The notes: generated by a model from the sequence alone, not told the origin. A stretch of DNA of 64,000 nt from Micromonospora fulviviridis (GCF_014648395.1 NZ_BMRA01000005.1:126866-190865); one strand, 5' to 3'. Positions 50,326 to 60,493 are shown, counted from the stretch's first letter. A program made the numbers and translations.

Positions 50326-50511
50326 ATGGCCAAGAAGGCGCTGATCCTCAAGGCGGCCGCGAAGCCGAAGTTCTCGGTTCGCGCGTACACCCGCTGCCAG
50401 CGGTGCGGGCGTCCGAAGGCGGTCTACCGCAAGTTCGGTCTCTGCCGGGTGTGCATCCGGGAGATGGCCCACCGCGGTGAGCTGCCCGGCGTGTCCAAGG
50501 CTTCCTGGTAA
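50326..50511 (+). CDS. rpsZ: Small ribosomal subunit protein uS14, zinc-binding type Z
   Basis: A 61-residue short form of S14. The zinc site is intact: Cys24, Cys27, Cys40 and Cys43 in [10 protein letters not shown] and LCRVCIRE. It ends [15 protein letters not shown], as typical. Actinobacteria often keep a second zinc-free paralogue elsewhere for zinc limitation, but none is in this window. (Also named rpsN.). Confidence 0.97.
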   Translation: MAKKALILKAAAKPKFSVRAYTRCQRCGRPKAVYRKFGLCRVCIREMAHRGELPGVSKASW

Positions 50512-50607
50512 TAGCCCGGCGCGCTTCGCGCGTCAGCTGAACTGTCTCTTCGCCGTAGGCCCCGGGCCTGGCCCGGGGAACCCCGGCGAGAAAGGTTGAC
50601 GAATTTC

Positions 50608-51015
50608 ATGACGATGACCGACCCGATCGCAGACATGCTCACGCGTCTGCGTAACGCCAACCAGGCGTACCACGACCGGGTGACGATGCCCTACTCGAAG
50701 ATCAAGGCGAACATCGCCGAGGTCCTCAAGGCCGAGGGTTACATCGCCACCTGGTCGGTCGAGGAGCCCGAGGAGGGCGCCGTCGGCAAGCGACTGGTCG
50801 TCGAGCTGAAGTACGGCCAGAACCGGGAGCGGAGCCTGGCCGGCATCAAGCGCGTGTCCAAGCCCGGTCTCCGGGTGTACGCCAAGTCGGACGGGCTCCC
50901 GCGGGTGCTCGGTGGGCTGGGCGTGGCGATCATTTCGACGTCCCAGGGGCTGCTCACCGACCGGCAGGCCCGCAAGCGGAGCGTTGGCGGGGAAGTCCTC
51001 GCCTTCGTCTGGTAA
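50608..51015 (+). CDS. rpsH: Small ribosomal subunit protein uS8
   Basis: A 135-residue central 16S rRNA-binding protein; in E. coli it represses the spc operon. Seen: [40 protein letters not shown] and the C-terminal [20 protein letters not shown]. The start ATG 50608 matches the family; a TTG at 50596 in frame and nearer to GAGAAAGG is an alternative that would add four residues. Confidence 0.96.
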   Translation: MTMTDPIADMLTRLRNANQAYHDRVTMPYSKIKANIAEVLKAEGYIATWSVEEPEEGAVGKRLVVELKYGQNRERSLAGIKRVSKPGLRVYAKSDGLPRVLGGLGVAIISTSQGLLTDRQARKRSVGGEVLAFVW

Positions 51016-51031
51016 CGGGAGACAGGTAGAA

Positions 51032-51574
51032 ATGTCGCGTATTGGACGTAAGTCGATCCCGGTGCCAGCCGGCGTCGATATCACCATCGACGGCCAGACC
51101 GTCAAGGTCAAGGGCCCCAAGGGCGAGCTGAGCCACGTACTGGCCGAGCCGATCACGGCGGAGCGGGGCGAGGACGGCGCGCTGCACGTCAACCGGCCCA
51201 ACGACGAGCGCAAGGCCAAGGAGCTGCACGGCCTGAGCCGTACGCTGGTGGCCAACATGATCGTCGGCGTGACCGAGGGCTACCGCAAGAGCCTCGAGAT
51301 CGCCGGTACCGGTTACCGCGTGACCGCCAAGGGCAAGGACCTCGAGTTCGCGCTCGGGTTCTCGCACCCGGTGCTCGTTCCGGCCCCGGAGGGCATCACC
51401 TTCACGGTGGAGCGGCCGACGCTGTTCCACGTGGCCGGCATCGACAAGCAGCAGGTCGGCGAGGTCGCCGCCAACATCCGGAAGATCCGCCCGCCGGAGC
51501 CCTACAAGGGCAAGGGCGTGAAGTACCAGGGCGAGGTCATCCGCCGCAAGGCTGGAAAGGCAGGTAAGAAGTGA
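51032..51574 (+). CDS. rplF: Large ribosomal subunit protein uL6
   Basis: A 180-residue protein near the sarcin-ricin loop. Seen: [40 protein letters not shown] and the C-terminal [20 protein letters not shown]. It overlaps rplR by 4 bases. Confidence 0.98.
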   Translation: MSRIGRKSIPVPAGVDITIDGQTVKVKGPKGELSHVLAEPITAERGEDGALHVNRPNDERKAKELHGLSRTLVANMIVGVTEGYRKSLEIAGTGYRVTAKGKDLEFALGFSHPVLVPAPEGITFTVERPTLFHVAGIDKQQVGEVAANIRKIRPPEPYKGKGVKYQGEVIRRKAGKAGKK

Positions 51575-51960
51575 GCGCCACGCTGCTCAAGCGCCGCCGC
51601 GGCGTCGCCGCCAAGCGGGCCGTCGGGCGTGCGCGCCGGCACTTCCGGGTCCGCAAGAACGTCAGCGGCACCACCGAGCGTCCCCGCCTGGTCGTCACCC
51701 GCTCCCTGCGGCACATCGTCGCCCAGATCGTGGACGACACCAAGGGTCACACCCTGGCGTCGGCCTCGACCATGGACGCCTCGCTGCGCGGCGCCGAGGG
51801 TGACAAGAGCGCCCTGGCCGGCAAGGTCGGCGCCCTGCTCGCCGAGCGGGCCAAGGCCGCCGGCGTCTCGAAGGTCGTCTTCGACCGCGGTGGCAACCGG
51901 TACGCGGGGCGGGTCGCCGCGCTTGCCGACGCCGCCCGCGAAGCCGGGCTCGAGTTCTAG
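51571..51960 (+). CDS. rplR: Large ribosomal subunit protein uL18
   Basis: A 129-residue 5S rRNA-binding protein. Seen: [40 protein letters not shown] and [20 protein letters not shown]. The start is GTG 51571, overlapping the rplF stop. Confidence 0.98.
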   Translation: MSATLLKRRRGVAAKRAVGRARRHFRVRKNVSGTTERPRLVVTRSLRHIVAQIVDDTKGHTLASASTMDASLRGAEGDKSALAGKVGALLAERAKAAGVSKVVFDRGGNRYAGRVAALADAAREAGLEF

Positions 51961-51993
51961 AAACCCCGTCACGAGAGAGAAGGAAGGCTGCTG

Positions 51994-52608
51994 ATGCCAG
52001 GTCAACAGCGCCGTGGCGGCGGGTCCGGTGGCAACGAGGGTGGTCGCCGCGACAACCGCCGTGAGGGCGGCCGCGGAAACGCGCCCGTCGAGAAGACCCC
52101 GCACCTCGAGCGGGTCGTCGCGATCAACCGCGTCGCCAAGGTCGTGAAGGGTGGTCGTCGCTTCAGCTTCACCGCCCTGGTGATCGTGGGCGACGGCGAC
52201 GGCACCGTCGGTGTGGGCTACGGAAAGGCCAAGGAGGTGCCCGCGGCGATCGCCAAGGGTGTCGAGGAGGCCAAGAAGCACTTCTTCAAGGTGCCGCGGA
52301 TCGGTCAGTCGATCCCGCACCCGGTGCAGGGCGAGGACGCGGCCGGTGTGGTGCTGCTCAAGCCGGCCTCGGCCGGTACGGGTGTCATCGCCGGCGGTCC
52401 GGTCCGTGCCGTGCTGGAGTGCGCGGGCATCCACGACGTGCTCTCCAAGAGCCTCGGCTCGTCGAACCCGATCAACATCGTGCACGCCACGGTGGCGGCC
52501 CTGAAGGCGCTCGAGTCGCCCGAGCAGGTCGCGGCCCGTCGTGGCCTGCCGGTCGAGGACGTCGCGCCGGCCGCCATGCTGGCGTCGCGGGCGGGGGTGG
52601 CGTCCTGA
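51994..52608 (+). CDS. rpsE: Small ribosomal subunit protein uS5
   Basis: A 204-residue fidelity protein at the mRNA entry; spectinomycin binds near its loop. Residues 1-35 are a Gly/Arg-rich extension. Seen then: [40 protein letters not shown] and [20 protein letters not shown]. The spectinomycin loop ([10 protein letters not shown]) appears wild type. It overlaps rpmD by one base. Confidence 0.98.
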   Translation: MPGQQRRGGGSGGNEGGRRDNRREGGRGNAPVEKTPHLERVVAINRVAKVVKGGRRFSFTALVIVGDGDGTVGVGYGKAKEVPAAIAKGVEEAKKHFFKVPRIGQSIPHPVQGEDAAGVVLLKPASAGTGVIAGGPVRAVLECAGIHDVLSKSLGSSNPINIVHATVAALKALESPEQVAARRGLPVEDVAPAAMLASRAGVAS

Positions 52609-52790
52609 TGGCACGCCTGAAGGTCACCCAGGTCCGGTCCGAGATCGGGACCAAGAAGAACCAGCGTGACTCGCTGCGTTCGCTCGGTCTCAAGCGGATC
52701 AACGACGTGGTGGTCAAGGAGGACCGGCCGGAGATCCGGGGCATGATCTTCACGGTCAACCACCTCGTGAAGGTCGAGGAGGTCGAGTAA
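52608..52790 (+). CDS. rpmD: Large ribosomal subunit protein uL30
   Basis: A 60-residue protein: [40 protein letters not shown]. It starts at ATG 52608, overlapping the rpsE stop, and ends overlapping the rplO ATG by one base (TAATG). Confidence 0.97.
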   Translation: MARLKVTQVRSEIGTKKNQRDSLRSLGLKRINDVVVKEDRPEIRGMIFTVNHLVKVEEVE

Positions 52791-53233
52791 TGACGATCAA
52801 GGTGCACCACCTGCGCCCGGCGCCCGGAGCCAAGACCGACAAGACCCGCGTGGGTCGCGGTGAGGGCTCGAAGGGCAAGACCGCCGGTCGCGGTACCAAG
52901 GGTTCCAAGGCCCGGAAGAACATCTCGGCGGCGTTCGAGGGTGGGCAGATGCCCATCCACATGCGCCTGCCGAAGATGAAGGGCTTCAAGAACAAGTTCA
53001 AGGTCGTCTTCCAGGTGGTCAACCTGGACCGGCTCGCCGAGCTCTTCCCGAACGGCGGCCAGGTCGGCCCGGCCGAGATGGTCGAGGCCGGCGCGGTCCG
53101 CAAGGGCCAGCCGGTCAAGGTGCTCGGCACCGGCGACCTCGGCGGCGTGGCTCTCCAGGTGTCGGCGCACGCGTTCAGCGCGTCGGCCAAGGAGAAGATC
53201 ACCGCGGCCGGCGGCTCGGTCACCGAGCTGTAA
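52790..53233 (+). CDS. rplO: Large ribosomal subunit protein uL15
   Basis: A 147-residue late-assembly protein: [40 protein letters not shown] and the core [20 protein letters not shown]. It is the last ribosomal gene of the spc set. A 16-bp hairpin follows within 12 bases of its stop, and secY then starts 235 bases downstream. Confidence 0.98.
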   Translation: MTIKVHHLRPAPGAKTDKTRVGRGEGSKGKTAGRGTKGSKARKNISAAFEGGQMPIHMRLPKMKGFKNKFKVVFQVVNLDRLAELFPNGGQVGPAEMVEAGAVRKGQPVKVLGTGDLGGVALQVSAHAFSASAKEKITAAGGSVTEL

Positions 53234-53244
53234 GGCACGATCGT

Positions 53245-53280
53245 GGCGCCCGCTCAGTTGTCCGCAACTGGGCGGGCGCC
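53245..53280 (+). terminator. Hairpin between rplO and secY
   Basis: 16-bp stem (53245-53260 with 53265-53280, one U-G) and a TCCG loop. It is followed by GTGCTC, with no T tract. It probably separates spc from secY-adk transcription. Confidence 0.7.
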
Positions 53281-53332
53281 GTGCTCTACCAGGCGAATGT
53301 GCGCCGAGTAACATCGGATTCGGTTTATGTAG

Positions 53333-53372
53333 CCGGGCACATCTGCCCGGACCGGGATCGGGCTGTTAGAGT
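53333..53372 (+). promoter_or_regulatory. secY leader: small hairpin and candidate -10
   Basis: CCGGGCA / TGCCCGG (53333-53350) with a CATC loop, followed by TAGAGT (53367-53372), a -10-like hexamer about 97 bases before secY. No clear -35. Confidence 0.4.
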
Positions 53373-53468
53373 CCCTTCCCAGCTATGGATATCGGGCGGT
53401 CCGCCCGGCACCCACCCCGCCCCGCCAGGGATCACCACCGGCGGCCCGCGTCGCGCAGGAGGAAGAAG

Positions 53469-54794
53469 TTGCTGTCCGCCTTTCTCAGTGCGTTCCGTAC
53501 GCCTGACCTGCGCAAGAAGCTGCTGTTCACAGTAGGCATCATCGCGGTCTACCGGCTGGGCGCCACGCTGCCCAGCCCGGGTGTGTCGTACGGCAACGTG
53601 CAGAAGTGCCTCGACACCGTCCAGGGCGGCACCGGTGTGCTCGGCCTGCTGGATCTCTTCTCCGGTGGCGCGCTGCTCCAACTCTCGGTCTTCGCGCTGG
53701 GCATCATGCCCTACATCACCGCCTCGATCATCCTGCAGCTGCTGACCGTGGTCATCCCGCGTCTGGAGCAGCTCCGCAAGGAGGGTCAGGCCGGCCAGGC
53801 GAAGATCACCCAGTACACCCGCTACCTGACGCTGGGCCTGGGCATCCTCCAGTCCTCGGCGTTCGTGGCGTTGGCGCGCTCCGGTCAGCTCTTCAACAAC
53901 CAGTGCGACCAGTTCCCGATCGTCCCGCGGGGCACCGGCATCCCGGACTGGCTGACGCTGACCATCCTGGTCATGACGATGACCGCCGGCACCGGCGTGG
54001 TGATGTGGCTCGGTGAGCTGATCACCGACCGGGGCGTCGGCAACGGAATGTCCGTGCTGATCTTCACCTCGATCGCGGCCCGCCTCCCCAGCGAGGGCTG
54101 GAAGATCAAGACCACCAAGGGCTGGGGGATGTTCCTCCTCGTCATCGCCCTGGTCCTGCTGGTCATCACCGCGGTCACCTTCATCGAGCAGGCTCAGCGC
54201 CGGATCCCGGTGCAGTACGCCAAGCGCATGATCGGCCGGCGGATGTACGGCGGCACCTCCACCTACATCCCGCTCAAGGTGAACCAGGCCGGCGTCATCC
54301 CGGTCATCTTCGCCTCGTCGCTGCTCTACCTGCCGACGCTCGCCCTCCAGTTCTTCGACCAGAACAACCCGGGTAAGACCCAGGCCTGGATCCAGAACCA
54401 CATCGTCAAGGCGGCCGCGCCCGAGCACATCGCGCTCTACTTCCTGCTGATCATCTTCTTCACCTACTTCTACGTGTCGATCACGTTCAACCCGACCGAG
54501 GTCGCGGACAACATGAAGAAGTACGGCGGCTTCGTGCCGGGCATCCGCCCCGGCAAGCCGACCGCCGAGTACCTCGACTTCATCCTCAGCCGGATCACCC
54601 TGCCGGGCGCGCTCTACCTGGGCATCGTCGCGGTCCTGCCGAACTTCTTCTTCATCTGGCTGGACAGCCAGCAGTTCCAGAACTTCCCGTTCGGCGGCAC
54701 CGCTGTGCTCATCATGGTCGGCGTCGGTCTGGAGACCGTGAAGCAGATCGAGAGCCAACTCATGCAGCGGAACTACGAAGGGTTCCTGCGGTAG
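53469..54794 (+). CDS. secY: Preprotein translocase subunit SecY
   Basis: A 441-residue channel subunit of the Sec translocon with about ten membrane helices. Seen: the start LSAFLSAFRTPDLRKKLLFT, GIMPYITASIILQLLTVVIP, RRMYGGTSTYIPLKVNQAGV and the C-terminal ESQLMQRNYEGFL. The start is TTG 53469, with AGGAGG exactly 6 bases upstream. An in-frame ATG at 53385 would add 28 Arg/Pro-rich residues with no homologue. It is directly abutted by adk. Confidence 0.96.
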   Translation: MLSAFLSAFRTPDLRKKLLFTVGIIAVYRLGATLPSPGVSYGNVQKCLDTVQGGTGVLGLLDLFSGGALLQLSVFALGIMPYITASIILQLLTVVIPRLEQLRKEGQAGQAKITQYTRYLTLGLGILQSSAFVALARSGQLFNNQCDQFPIVPRGTGIPDWLTLTILVMTMTAGTGVVMWLGELITDRGVGNGMSVLIFTSIAARLPSEGWKIKTTKGWGMFLLVIALVLLVITAVTFIEQAQRRIPVQYAKRMIGRRMYGGTSTYIPLKVNQAGVIPVIFASSLLYLPTLALQFFDQNNPGKTQAWIQNHIVKAAAPEHIALYFLLIIFFTYFYVSITFNPTEVADNMKKYGGFVPGIRPGKPTAEYLDFILSRITLPGALYLGIVAVLPNFFFIWLDSQQFQNFPFGGTAVLIMVGVGLETVKQIESQLMQRNYEGFLR

Positions 54795-55448
54795 ATGCGA
54801 CTCGTTCTGGTTGGCCCGCCGGGCGCGGGCAAGGGCACGCAGGCGGAGTTCATCGCCGCTCACCTCTCGGTGCCGAAGATCTCGACCGGGGACATCTTCC
54901 GGGCCAACGTCTCCCAGGGCACGCCGCTGGGGGTCGAGGCCAAGCGGTACATGGACGCCGGCAAGCTGGTCCCGGACGAGGTCACCATCAACATGGTGCG
55001 GGACCGGCTCGCCGAGCCGGACGCCGGCGAGGGCTTCCTCCTCGACGGCTTCCCGCGTACGACGCCGCAGGCCGCCGCGCTGGACAAGCTCCTCGCCGAC
55101 CTCGGCACCGCGCTGGACCTGGTGCTGGAACTGGTCGTCGACGACGACGAGGTGATCCGGCGGCTGTCCGGCCGGCGTACCTGCCGGGGCTGCGGGAAGA
55201 TCTGGCACGTCGAGTTCGACGCCACCACGCGTGAGGGTGTCTGCGACCGCTGCGGGGCCGAGCTGTTCCAGCGGGACGACGACAAGCCGGAGACCATCGC
55301 GGCGCGGCTGCGGGAGTATGCCGAGAAGACCGCGCCGCTGGTCGACTACTACGGCGCCCAGGGCAAGCTCGTCGGCATCGACGCGACCGGGCCGGTGGAG
55401 GACGTCACCGTCCGCGCCATCGACGCCCTCCGCTCGTACGGCGGCTGA
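54795..55448 (+). CDS. adk: Adenylate kinase (zinc-lid type)
   Basis: A 217-residue enzyme interconverting ATP + AMP and 2 ADP. P-loop [16 protein letters not shown]-binding [10 protein letters not shown] and GFPRTTPQA are intact. The lid carries four cysteines in CRGC and CDRC, the zinc-binding long form typical of Gram-positives. Its ATG follows the secY stop with no gap; this coupling is conserved in bacteria. A 15-bp hairpin follows. Confidence 0.97.
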   Translation: MRLVLVGPPGAGKGTQAEFIAAHLSVPKISTGDIFRANVSQGTPLGVEAKRYMDAGKLVPDEVTINMVRDRLAEPDAGEGFLLDGFPRTTPQAAALDKLLADLGTALDLVLELVVDDDEVIRRLSGRRTCRGCGKIWHVEFDATTREGVCDRCGAELFQRDDDKPETIAARLREYAEKTAPLVDYYGAQGKLVGIDATGPVEDVTVRAIDALRSYGG

Positions 55449-55479
55449 CGTCCCGCCGGACTCCGGCGGATAGAGTGCG

Positions 55480-55512
55480 AACAGCGGGGTACGTGCGACG
55501 TGCCCCGCTGTT
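55480..55512 (+). promoter_or_regulatory. 15-bp hairpin between adk and map
   Basis: AACAGCGGGG-T-ACGT pairs with ACGT-G-CCCCGCTGTT around a GCG triloop, continuous over 15 pairs with one U-G. A TAGAGT hexamer (55471-55476) lies just before it, so this is either the end of adk or the leader of map. Confidence 0.55.
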
Positions 55513-55538
55513 CCGCGCAACGAAAGGTAAACGCCTCC

Positions 55539-56390
55539 ATGCGTCGTCCCCAGCTGGACATCCAGCTGAAGACCCCCGAGCAGATCGAGCTGATGCGGGC
55601 CGCCGGTCTGGTGGTCGCCCGCGCGCTGCGCCGGATGCGGGAGGCGGTCGCCCCCGGCGTCACCACCGCCGACCTCGACGCGATCGCCGAGGCCACCATC
55701 CGTGAGGCCGGCGCGATCCCCTCGTTCAAGGGCTACCACGGCTTCCCGGCGTCGATCTGCTCCTCGGTCAACGAGCAGGTGGTGCACGCCATCCCGGCGT
55801 CGACGCAGGTGCTCCGCGAGGGCGACCTGATCTCGATCGACTGCGGGGCGGTGCTCAACGGCTGGCACGGCGACGCGGCCATCACGGTCGGCGTCGGCGA
55901 GGTCGACCCGGCCCTGCTGAAGATGGCGGCGGTCGCCGAGGACGCCATGTGGGCCGGCATCGCCGCCGCGGCCCGGGGTGCGGCCAGCGGCAAGGGCCGG
56001 CTCACCGACATCTCCCACGCGGTGGAGACCGCGGTCCGCCAGGGCGGCCGGTACGGCATCGTCGACGGCTACGGCGGGCACGGCATCGGCACCGAGATGC
56101 ACCAGGACCCGCACGTGCTCAACCACGGGCGCCCGGGCAAGGGCCCGCGGCTGGTGCCGGGCCTGGCGCTGGCCATCGAGCCGATGATCACCATGGGTTC
56201 CCCGCGTACGGTCGAGCTGGCCGACGGCTGGACCGTGGTGACCCGGGACCGGTCGATGGCGGTGCACGTCGAGCACTCGATGGCGCTGCTGGACGACGGC
56301 GTCTGGGTGCTGACCGCCGAGGACGGCGGCCGGGCCCGGCTCGGCAACCTGGTCACCGCGCGCCAGCCGGCGGACTCTCCGGCCGTCTGA
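55539..56390 (+). CDS. map: Methionine aminopeptidase, type I
   Basis: A 283-residue enzyme removing the initiator methionine. Metal and catalytic residues are in place: the His in FKGYHGFPASICSSVNEQVV, the Asp pair in SIDCGAVLNGWHGDAAITVG, His in GGHGIGTEMHQDPHVLNHG, and Glu in LAIEPMITMG and VEHSMALL. The start is ATG 55539 (RRPQLDIQLKTPEQIEL) with GAAAGG 11 bases upstream. The frame extends 13 codons further. Confidence 0.95.
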   Translation: MRRPQLDIQLKTPEQIELMRAAGLVVARALRRMREAVAPGVTTADLDAIAEATIREAGAIPSFKGYHGFPASICSSVNEQVVHAIPASTQVLREGDLISIDCGAVLNGWHGDAAITVGVGEVDPALLKMAAVAEDAMWAGIAAAARGAASGKGRLTDISHAVETAVRQGGRYGIVDGYGGHGIGTEMHQDPHVLNHGRPGKGPRLVPGLALAIEPMITMGSPRTVELADGWTVVTRDRSMAVHVEHSMALLDDGVWVLTAEDGGRARLGNLVTARQPADSPAV

Positions 56391-56465
56391 GGCGGAACGC
56401 CCCGCTCGCGAGGTTCCGTCCCGGTCGTCCCGACCGGGTGTTTCCGCGCGCTGGCGGGGCGGTGT

Positions 56466-56471
56466 CAGACT
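56466..56471 (+). promoter_or_regulatory. -10 element of leaderless DUF1707 gene
   Basis: CAGACT lies 7 bases before the ATG at 56479; no Shine-Dalgarno is present. Confidence 0.45.
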
Positions 56472-56478
56472 TGCCCTC

Positions 56479-56979
56479 ATGGACGGGCGGAGCGGGATGC
56501 GGGCGGCCGACGCCGACCGGGAGGTCACGGCGGAGCGGCTCCGGGTGGCCCTGGAGGAGGGCCGGCTCAACCTGCACGAGTACGACGAGCGGCTGGCCCG
56601 CGCGTACGGCGCGAAGACCTACGCGGACCTGGACGAGGTGGTGGCCGACCTGCCCGGCCCGGCACCGGCGCAGCGCGCCGCGGTGGCGCCCGCGCCGCCG
56701 CCCCCGCCCCCGGTGGCCGGAAACGGCGGGCCGGTGGCCGGGACCGCGCGGGGCCGGTTGCTGGGGCTCTGGACACCGTGGCTGCGGGTCGCCGGGATCC
56801 TGGTGCCGATCTGGCTGCTGGTCTCGATCGGCTCCCGGGACATGGCCAACTTCTGGCCGGCCTGGGTCCTCGGTCCGTGGGGCGCGTTGCTGGTGATGCA
56901 GTCCGTGGGGCTGCTCGGCGGCGGCCACCCGCGGCACCCGGGCCCCAGGCCTCGCCGGGACCGGCGCCGGAGGCGCTGA
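56479..56979 (+). CDS. DUF1707 (SHOCT-like) domain membrane protein
   Basis: A 166-residue protein. Residues about 7-60 are a DUF1707 domain (MRAADADREVTAERLRVALE, GRLNLHEYDERLARAYGAKT, YADLDEVVADLPGP), common at the N-terminus of actinobacterial membrane proteins and of unknown role. A Pro/Ala linker and two hydrophobic helices (2TM-like) follow, ending in a very basic tail (PRRDRRRRR). It lies between map and infA, on the same strand. Confidence 0.82.
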   Translation: MDGRSGMRAADADREVTAERLRVALEEGRLNLHEYDERLARAYGAKTYADLDEVVADLPGPAPAQRAAVAPAPPPPPPVAGNGGPVAGTARGRLLGLWTPWLRVAGILVPIWLLVSIGSRDMANFWPAWVLGPWGALLVMQSVGLLGGGHPRHPGPRPRRDRRRRR

Positions 56980-57051
56980 CCGGCATCCTGTGGCGGCTGT
57001 CACAGCGGGTGCCGGATTTCCCCCCGCCGGGTGACCGGCCGGGCGGCCGGT

Positions 57052-57081
57052 TTGGCGACGGCGCGCAGGCGGGCGTACACT
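57052..57081 (+). promoter_or_regulatory. infA-rpmJ promoter
   Basis: TTGGCG (57052-57057), 18-base spacer, TACACT (57076-57081), giving a leader of about 150 bases before infA. Confidence 0.65.
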
Positions 57082-57235
57082 TTCAGATCGGCGCACAGCG
57101 TCCACTCCGGCATGCCCACCCTGCGCTTCGGTGGGAGTCGGAGCCGCGGCTGGCTCGGGCTCGGCGATTTTCGCCGGAGCCCGTGTAAGACGTTGTGGGC
57201 CGTCCGGAGTAACCGACGTCAGGACAGCGGAGGAC

Positions 57236-57457
57236 ATGCCGAAAAAAGACGGAGCCATCGAGATCGAGGGTCGGGTCATCGAGCCCCTGCCGAACGCCAT
57301 GTTCCGGGTGGAGCTCGCGAACGGTCACAAGGTGCTGGCTCACATCAGCGGCAAGATGCGGCAGCACTACATCCGCATCCTGCCGGAGGACCGGGTCGTC
57401 GTCGAACTCTCGCCGTACGACCTGACCCGCGGGCGCATCGTCTACCGCTACAAGTAA
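57236..57457 (+). CDS. infA: Translation initiation factor IF-1
   Basis: A 73-residue OB-fold factor that occupies the A site during initiation. Seen: [40 protein letters not shown] and [13 protein letters not shown]. The start is ATG 57236, with GCGGAGG very close upstream. It begins the alpha-operon region, followed by rpmJ. Confidence 0.98.
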   Translation: MPKKDGAIEIEGRVIEPLPNAMFRVELANGHKVLAHISGKMRQHYIRILPEDRVVVELSPYDLTRGRIVYRYK

Positions 57458-57549
57458 GCCTGACGACGGCCGGGACGTCCCCGTGTCCGTCTTCGACGTC
57501 CGGGTCGCGCACCGTCGCGTCTCCGGGCCAGATGGGAAGTAAGGCAACC

Positions 57550-57663
57550 GTGAAGGTCAAGCCGAGCGTCAAGAGGATCTGCAACAAGTGCCGGGTGATC
57601 CGCCGGCACGGCCGGGTCATGGTCATCTGCCAGGACCCGCGCCACAAGCAGCGCCAGGGCTGA
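57550..57663 (+). CDS. rpmJ: Large ribosomal subunit protein bL36, zinc type
   Basis: A 37-residue protein, too short for most gene calling. It reads [20 protein letters not shown], then [17 protein letters not shown]. The zinc ligands Cys11, Cys14, Cys27 and His32 are all present, so this is the zinc-binding form. The start is GTG 57550, following GGAAGTAAGG. It lies between infA and rpsM, as usual. Confidence 0.97.
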   Translation: MKVKPSVKRICNKCRVIRRHGRVMVICQDPRHKQRQG

Positions 57664-57927
57664 ACCGTTCCCGCCGACCGCGACGAGCGGCGGCGGAACC
57701 GGCCCGGGCCGCAGATCCCGACACACATCACCAGCTCGTCCCAGCCGCGATCCGGTACGCAGCGCGTACCCCCTCGTGGTTGACCCCCGGTCGGAGGCCG
57801 GGGCCCGCTCGGGCAGCGACCGATCCCGGTCGCCGGCGCTGATGGCGCCGGAAGGACAGGGACGGTCGGTAGCGGGGTGGGACGGGTCCACACCTCCGCC
57901 ACAACATCACGAGGAGTACGCCCGCAC
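57664..57927 (+). promoter_or_regulatory. rpsM leader region
   Basis: 264 bases without a gene. It holds an imperfect GC-rich hairpin region around 57781-57803 and a 7-bp hairpin CCGGCGC / GCGCCGG (57833-57851). The rpsM ribosome site GAGGAG follows. No confident promoter; TTGACC at 57780 lacks a -10. Confidence 0.35.
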
Positions 57928-58308
57928 ATGGCACGTCTAGTCGGCGTGGATCTCCCCCGCGACAAGCGGATGGAGATCGCGCTCACCTACATCTTCGGGG
58001 TCGGTCGCACCCGCGCCCTGGAGACGCTGGCCGCCACCGGCATCTCGCCGGACAAGCGCGCTCGGGACCTCACGGACGAGGAGCTCGTGCAGCTCCGCGA
58101 CCACATCGAGGCCAACTACCAGGTTGAAGGTGACCTTCGCCGCGAGGTCGCCGCTGACATCCGCCGCAAGGTCGAGATCGGCTGCTACGCGGGTATCCGG
58201 CACCGCCGGGGCCTGCCCGTTCGTGGCCAGCGGACCAAGACCAACGCGCGGACCCGCAAGGGCCCGAAGCGGACCGTCGCCGGCAAGAAGAAGCCCGGCA
58301 AGAAGTAA
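57928..58308 (+). CDS. rpsM: Small ribosomal subunit protein uS13
   Basis: A 126-residue 30S head protein bridging to the 50S. Seen: [33 protein letters not shown] and [20 protein letters not shown]. The start is ATG 57928; an in-frame ATG 17 codons earlier is not conserved. rpsK follows after 18 bases. Confidence 0.98.
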   Translation: MARLVGVDLPRDKRMEIALTYIFGVGRTRALETLAATGISPDKRARDLTDEELVQLRDHIEANYQVEGDLRREVAADIRRKVEIGCYAGIRHRRGLPVRGQRTKTNARTRKGPKRTVAGKKKPGKK

Positions 58309-58326
58309 CTAGGAGCGCACAGACTT

Positions 58327-58734
58327 ATGCCACCGAAGGCTCGTGCCGGAGCCGCCGTCAAGAAGGTCCGGCGCAAGGAACGCAAGAACGTCGCCCACGG
58401 GCAGGCGCACATCAAGAGCACCTTCAACAACACCATCGTGTCCATCACGGACCCGACCGGTGCGGTCATCTCCTGGGCCTCCTCGGGCCAGGTGGGCTTC
58501 AAGGGCTCGCGCAAGTCGACCCCGTTCGCCGCGCAGCTGGCCGCCGAGGCCGCCGCGCGCCGGGCCATGGATCACGGCATGCGCAAGGTCGACGTGTTCG
58601 TCAAGGGCCCCGGCTCCGGCCGGGAGACCGCCATCCGTTCGCTGCAGGCCGCCGGGCTGGAGGTCGGGCAGATCTCCGACGTCACCCCGCAGCCGCACAA
58701 CGGATGCCGTCCGCCGAAGCGTCGTCGGGTCTGA
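58327..58734 (+). CDS. rpsK: Small ribosomal subunit protein uS11
   Basis: A 135-residue platform protein: [40 protein letters not shown] and [18 protein letters not shown]. It starts at ATG 58327. It is in the conserved order rpsM-rpsK-rpsD-rpoA. Confidence 0.98.
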   Translation: MPPKARAGAAVKKVRRKERKNVAHGQAHIKSTFNNTIVSITDPTGAVISWASSGQVGFKGSRKSTPFAAQLAAEAAARRAMDHGMRKVDVFVKGPGSGRETAIRSLQAAGLEVGQISDVTPQPHNGCRPPKRRRV

Positions 58735-58747
58735 GAGGTAGAGAGAG

Positions 58748-59374
58748 ATGGCTCGTTACACCGGTGCTGACTGCCGCCGTTGCCGGCGGGAGAAGATGAA
58801 GCTGTTCCTCAAGGGCAGCAAGTGCGATGGCCCGAAGTGCCCGTTCGAGTCCCGGCCGTTCCCGCCCGGGCAGCACGGCCGCGGCCGCACCAAGGAGACG
58901 GAGTACCTGCTCCAGCTCCGTGAGAAGCAGAAGGCCCGCCGCGTCTACGGCGTGCTGGAGAAGCAGTTCCGCGGCTACTACGAGGAGGCCGTGGGCAAGC
59001 AGGCGAAGACCGGTGAGGTCCTCCTGCAGATCCTCGAGTCGCGGCTGGACAACGTGGTCTACCGGGCTGGCTACGCCAAGTCCCGGGACATGGCCCGCCA
59101 GCTGGTCAAGCACGGTCACTTCACGGTGAACGGCAAGAAGGTCGACATCCCGTCGTACCGCGTCAAGGAGCACGACATCATCGAGGTCCGGGGCAAGAGC
59201 AAGGAGCTCACCCCGTTCATCGTCGCGCAGGCCGAGGCCGGCTCCAAGACCGTTCCGGCGTGGCTCGAGGCCATCCCCAGCCAGATGAAGATCCTCGTGC
59301 ACTCGCTCCCGGCCCGCCAGGTGATCGACACCCAGGTCCAGGAGCAGCTGATCGTCGAGCTCTACTCCAAGTAA
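58748..59374 (+). CDS. rpsD: Small ribosomal subunit protein uS4
   Basis: A 208-residue 30S assembly initiator. The N-terminus has a Cys-rich zinc-type motif ([20 protein letters not shown], then PKCPF), the zinc-binding variant. The S4 RNA-binding domain is at [20 protein letters not shown] and [23 protein letters not shown]-rich hairpin separates it from rpoA. Confidence 0.97.
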   Translation: MARYTGADCRRCRREKMKLFLKGSKCDGPKCPFESRPFPPGQHGRGRTKETEYLLQLREKQKARRVYGVLEKQFRGYYEEAVGKQAKTGEVLLQILESRLDNVVYRAGYAKSRDMARQLVKHGHFTVNGKKVDIPSYRVKEHDIIEVRGKSKELTPFIVAQAEAGSKTVPAWLEAIPSQMKILVHSLPARQVIDTQVQEQLIVELYSK

Positions 59375-59384
59375 GGGCTCGTTG

Positions 59385-59414
59385 CGGTGGCCCGCCCTCC
59401 GGGGCGGGCCACCG
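59385..59414 (+). other. Intercistronic hairpin between rpsD and rpoA
   Basis: Perfect 13-bp stem CGGTGGCCCGCCC / GGGCGGGCCACCG with a TCCG loop closed by C-G (UNCG-type). It is followed by GAACAGTTTGTG, so a weak terminator or processing site is possible. Confidence 0.65.
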
Positions 59415-59470
59415 GAACAGTTTGTGTCGTGGGCGTCATATAGCGGGCGCCCCGGAAGAGAAGAGAAAAG

Positions 59471-60493
59471 ATGCTCATCAGCCAGCGACCGTCTCTCTCC
59501 GAAGAGTCGATCAACGAGACCCGGTCCCGGTTCACCATCGAGCCGCTGGAGCCGGGCTTCGGCTACACCCTGGGCAACTCGCTGCGGCGTACGCTGCTGT
59601 CGTCCATCCCGGGTGCGGCGGTCACCTCGATCAAGATCGACGGTGTCCTGCACGAGTTCACCACGATCCCCGGTGTCAAGGAGGACGTGGTCGAGCTCGT
59701 CATGAACATCAAGGAGCTCTGCGTCAGCTCGGAGCACGACGAGCCGGTCAGCATGTACCTGCGCAAGCAGGGCCCGGGCGACGTGACCGCCGGCGACATC
59801 CAGCCCCCGGCCGGTGTCTCGGTGCACAACCCGGACCTGAAGCTCGCCACCCTGAACGGCAAGGGCCGGCTCGACATGGAGCTGACCGTCGAGCGGGGCC
59901 GTGGCTACGTCACGGCGGCGCAGAACAAGCAGGCGGGTGCGGAGATCGGCCGGATCCCGGTCGACTCGATCTACTCGCCGGTGCTCAAGGTGACCTACCG
60001 CGTCGAGGCGACCCGTGTCGAGCAGCGGACCGACTTCGACCGGCTGATCATCGACGTCGAGACCAAGCCGTCGATGGGCCCGCGCACCGCGCTGGCCTCC
60101 GCCGGCTCGACGCTGGTCGAGCTGTTCGGGCTGGCCCGGGAGCTGGACGAGACCGCCGAGGGCATCGACATCGGGCCGTCCCCGCAGGACGCCCAGCTGG
60201 CGGCCGACCTCGCTCTGCCGATCGAGGAGCTGGACCTCACCGTCCGCTCCTACAACTGCCTCAAGCGCGAGGGCATCAACTCCGTTGGTGAGCTGATCGG
60301 GCGTACCGAGGCCGACCTCCTCGACATCCGCAACTTCGGCCAGAAGTCGATCGACGAGGTCAAGATGAAGCTCGCCGGGATGGGCCTGGGGCTGAAGGAC
60401 TCGGCTCCGAACTTCGACCCGGCGCACGTCGTGGACGCCTTCGGCGAGGCCGACTACGACACCGACGACTACCGCGAGACCGAGCAGCTCTAG
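59471..60493 (+). CDS. rpoA: DNA-directed RNA polymerase subunit alpha
   Basis: A 340-residue subunit that nucleates core assembly. The N-terminal dimerisation domain includes [38 protein letters not shown]. The C-terminal DNA-binding domain includes [40 protein letters not shown] and [17 protein letters not shown]. The start is ATG 59471 with GGAAGAGAAGAG upstream. rplQ follows after 34 bases. Confidence 0.98.
   Translation: MLISQRPSLSEESINETRSRFTIEPLEPGFGYTLGNSLRRTLLSSIPGAAVTSIKIDGVLHEFTTIPGVKEDVVELVMNIKELCVSSEHDEPVSMYLRKQGPGDVTAGDIQPPAGVSVHNPDLKLATLNGKGRLDMELTVERGRGYVTAAQNKQAGAEIGRIPVDSIYSPVLKVTYRVEATRVEQRTDFDRLIIDVETKPSMGPRTALASAGSTLVELFGLARELDETAEGIDIGPSPQDAQLAADLALPIEELDLTVRSYNCLKREGINSVGELIGRTEADLLDIRNFGQKSIDEVKMKLAGMGLGLKDSAPNFDPAHVVDAFGEADYDTDDYRETEQL

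Noticed and set aside
53385..53468. N-terminal extension of SecY from ATG 53385
   Set aside because: It adds Arg/Pro-rich residues absent from the family; TTG 53469 has AGGAGG at ideal spacing.
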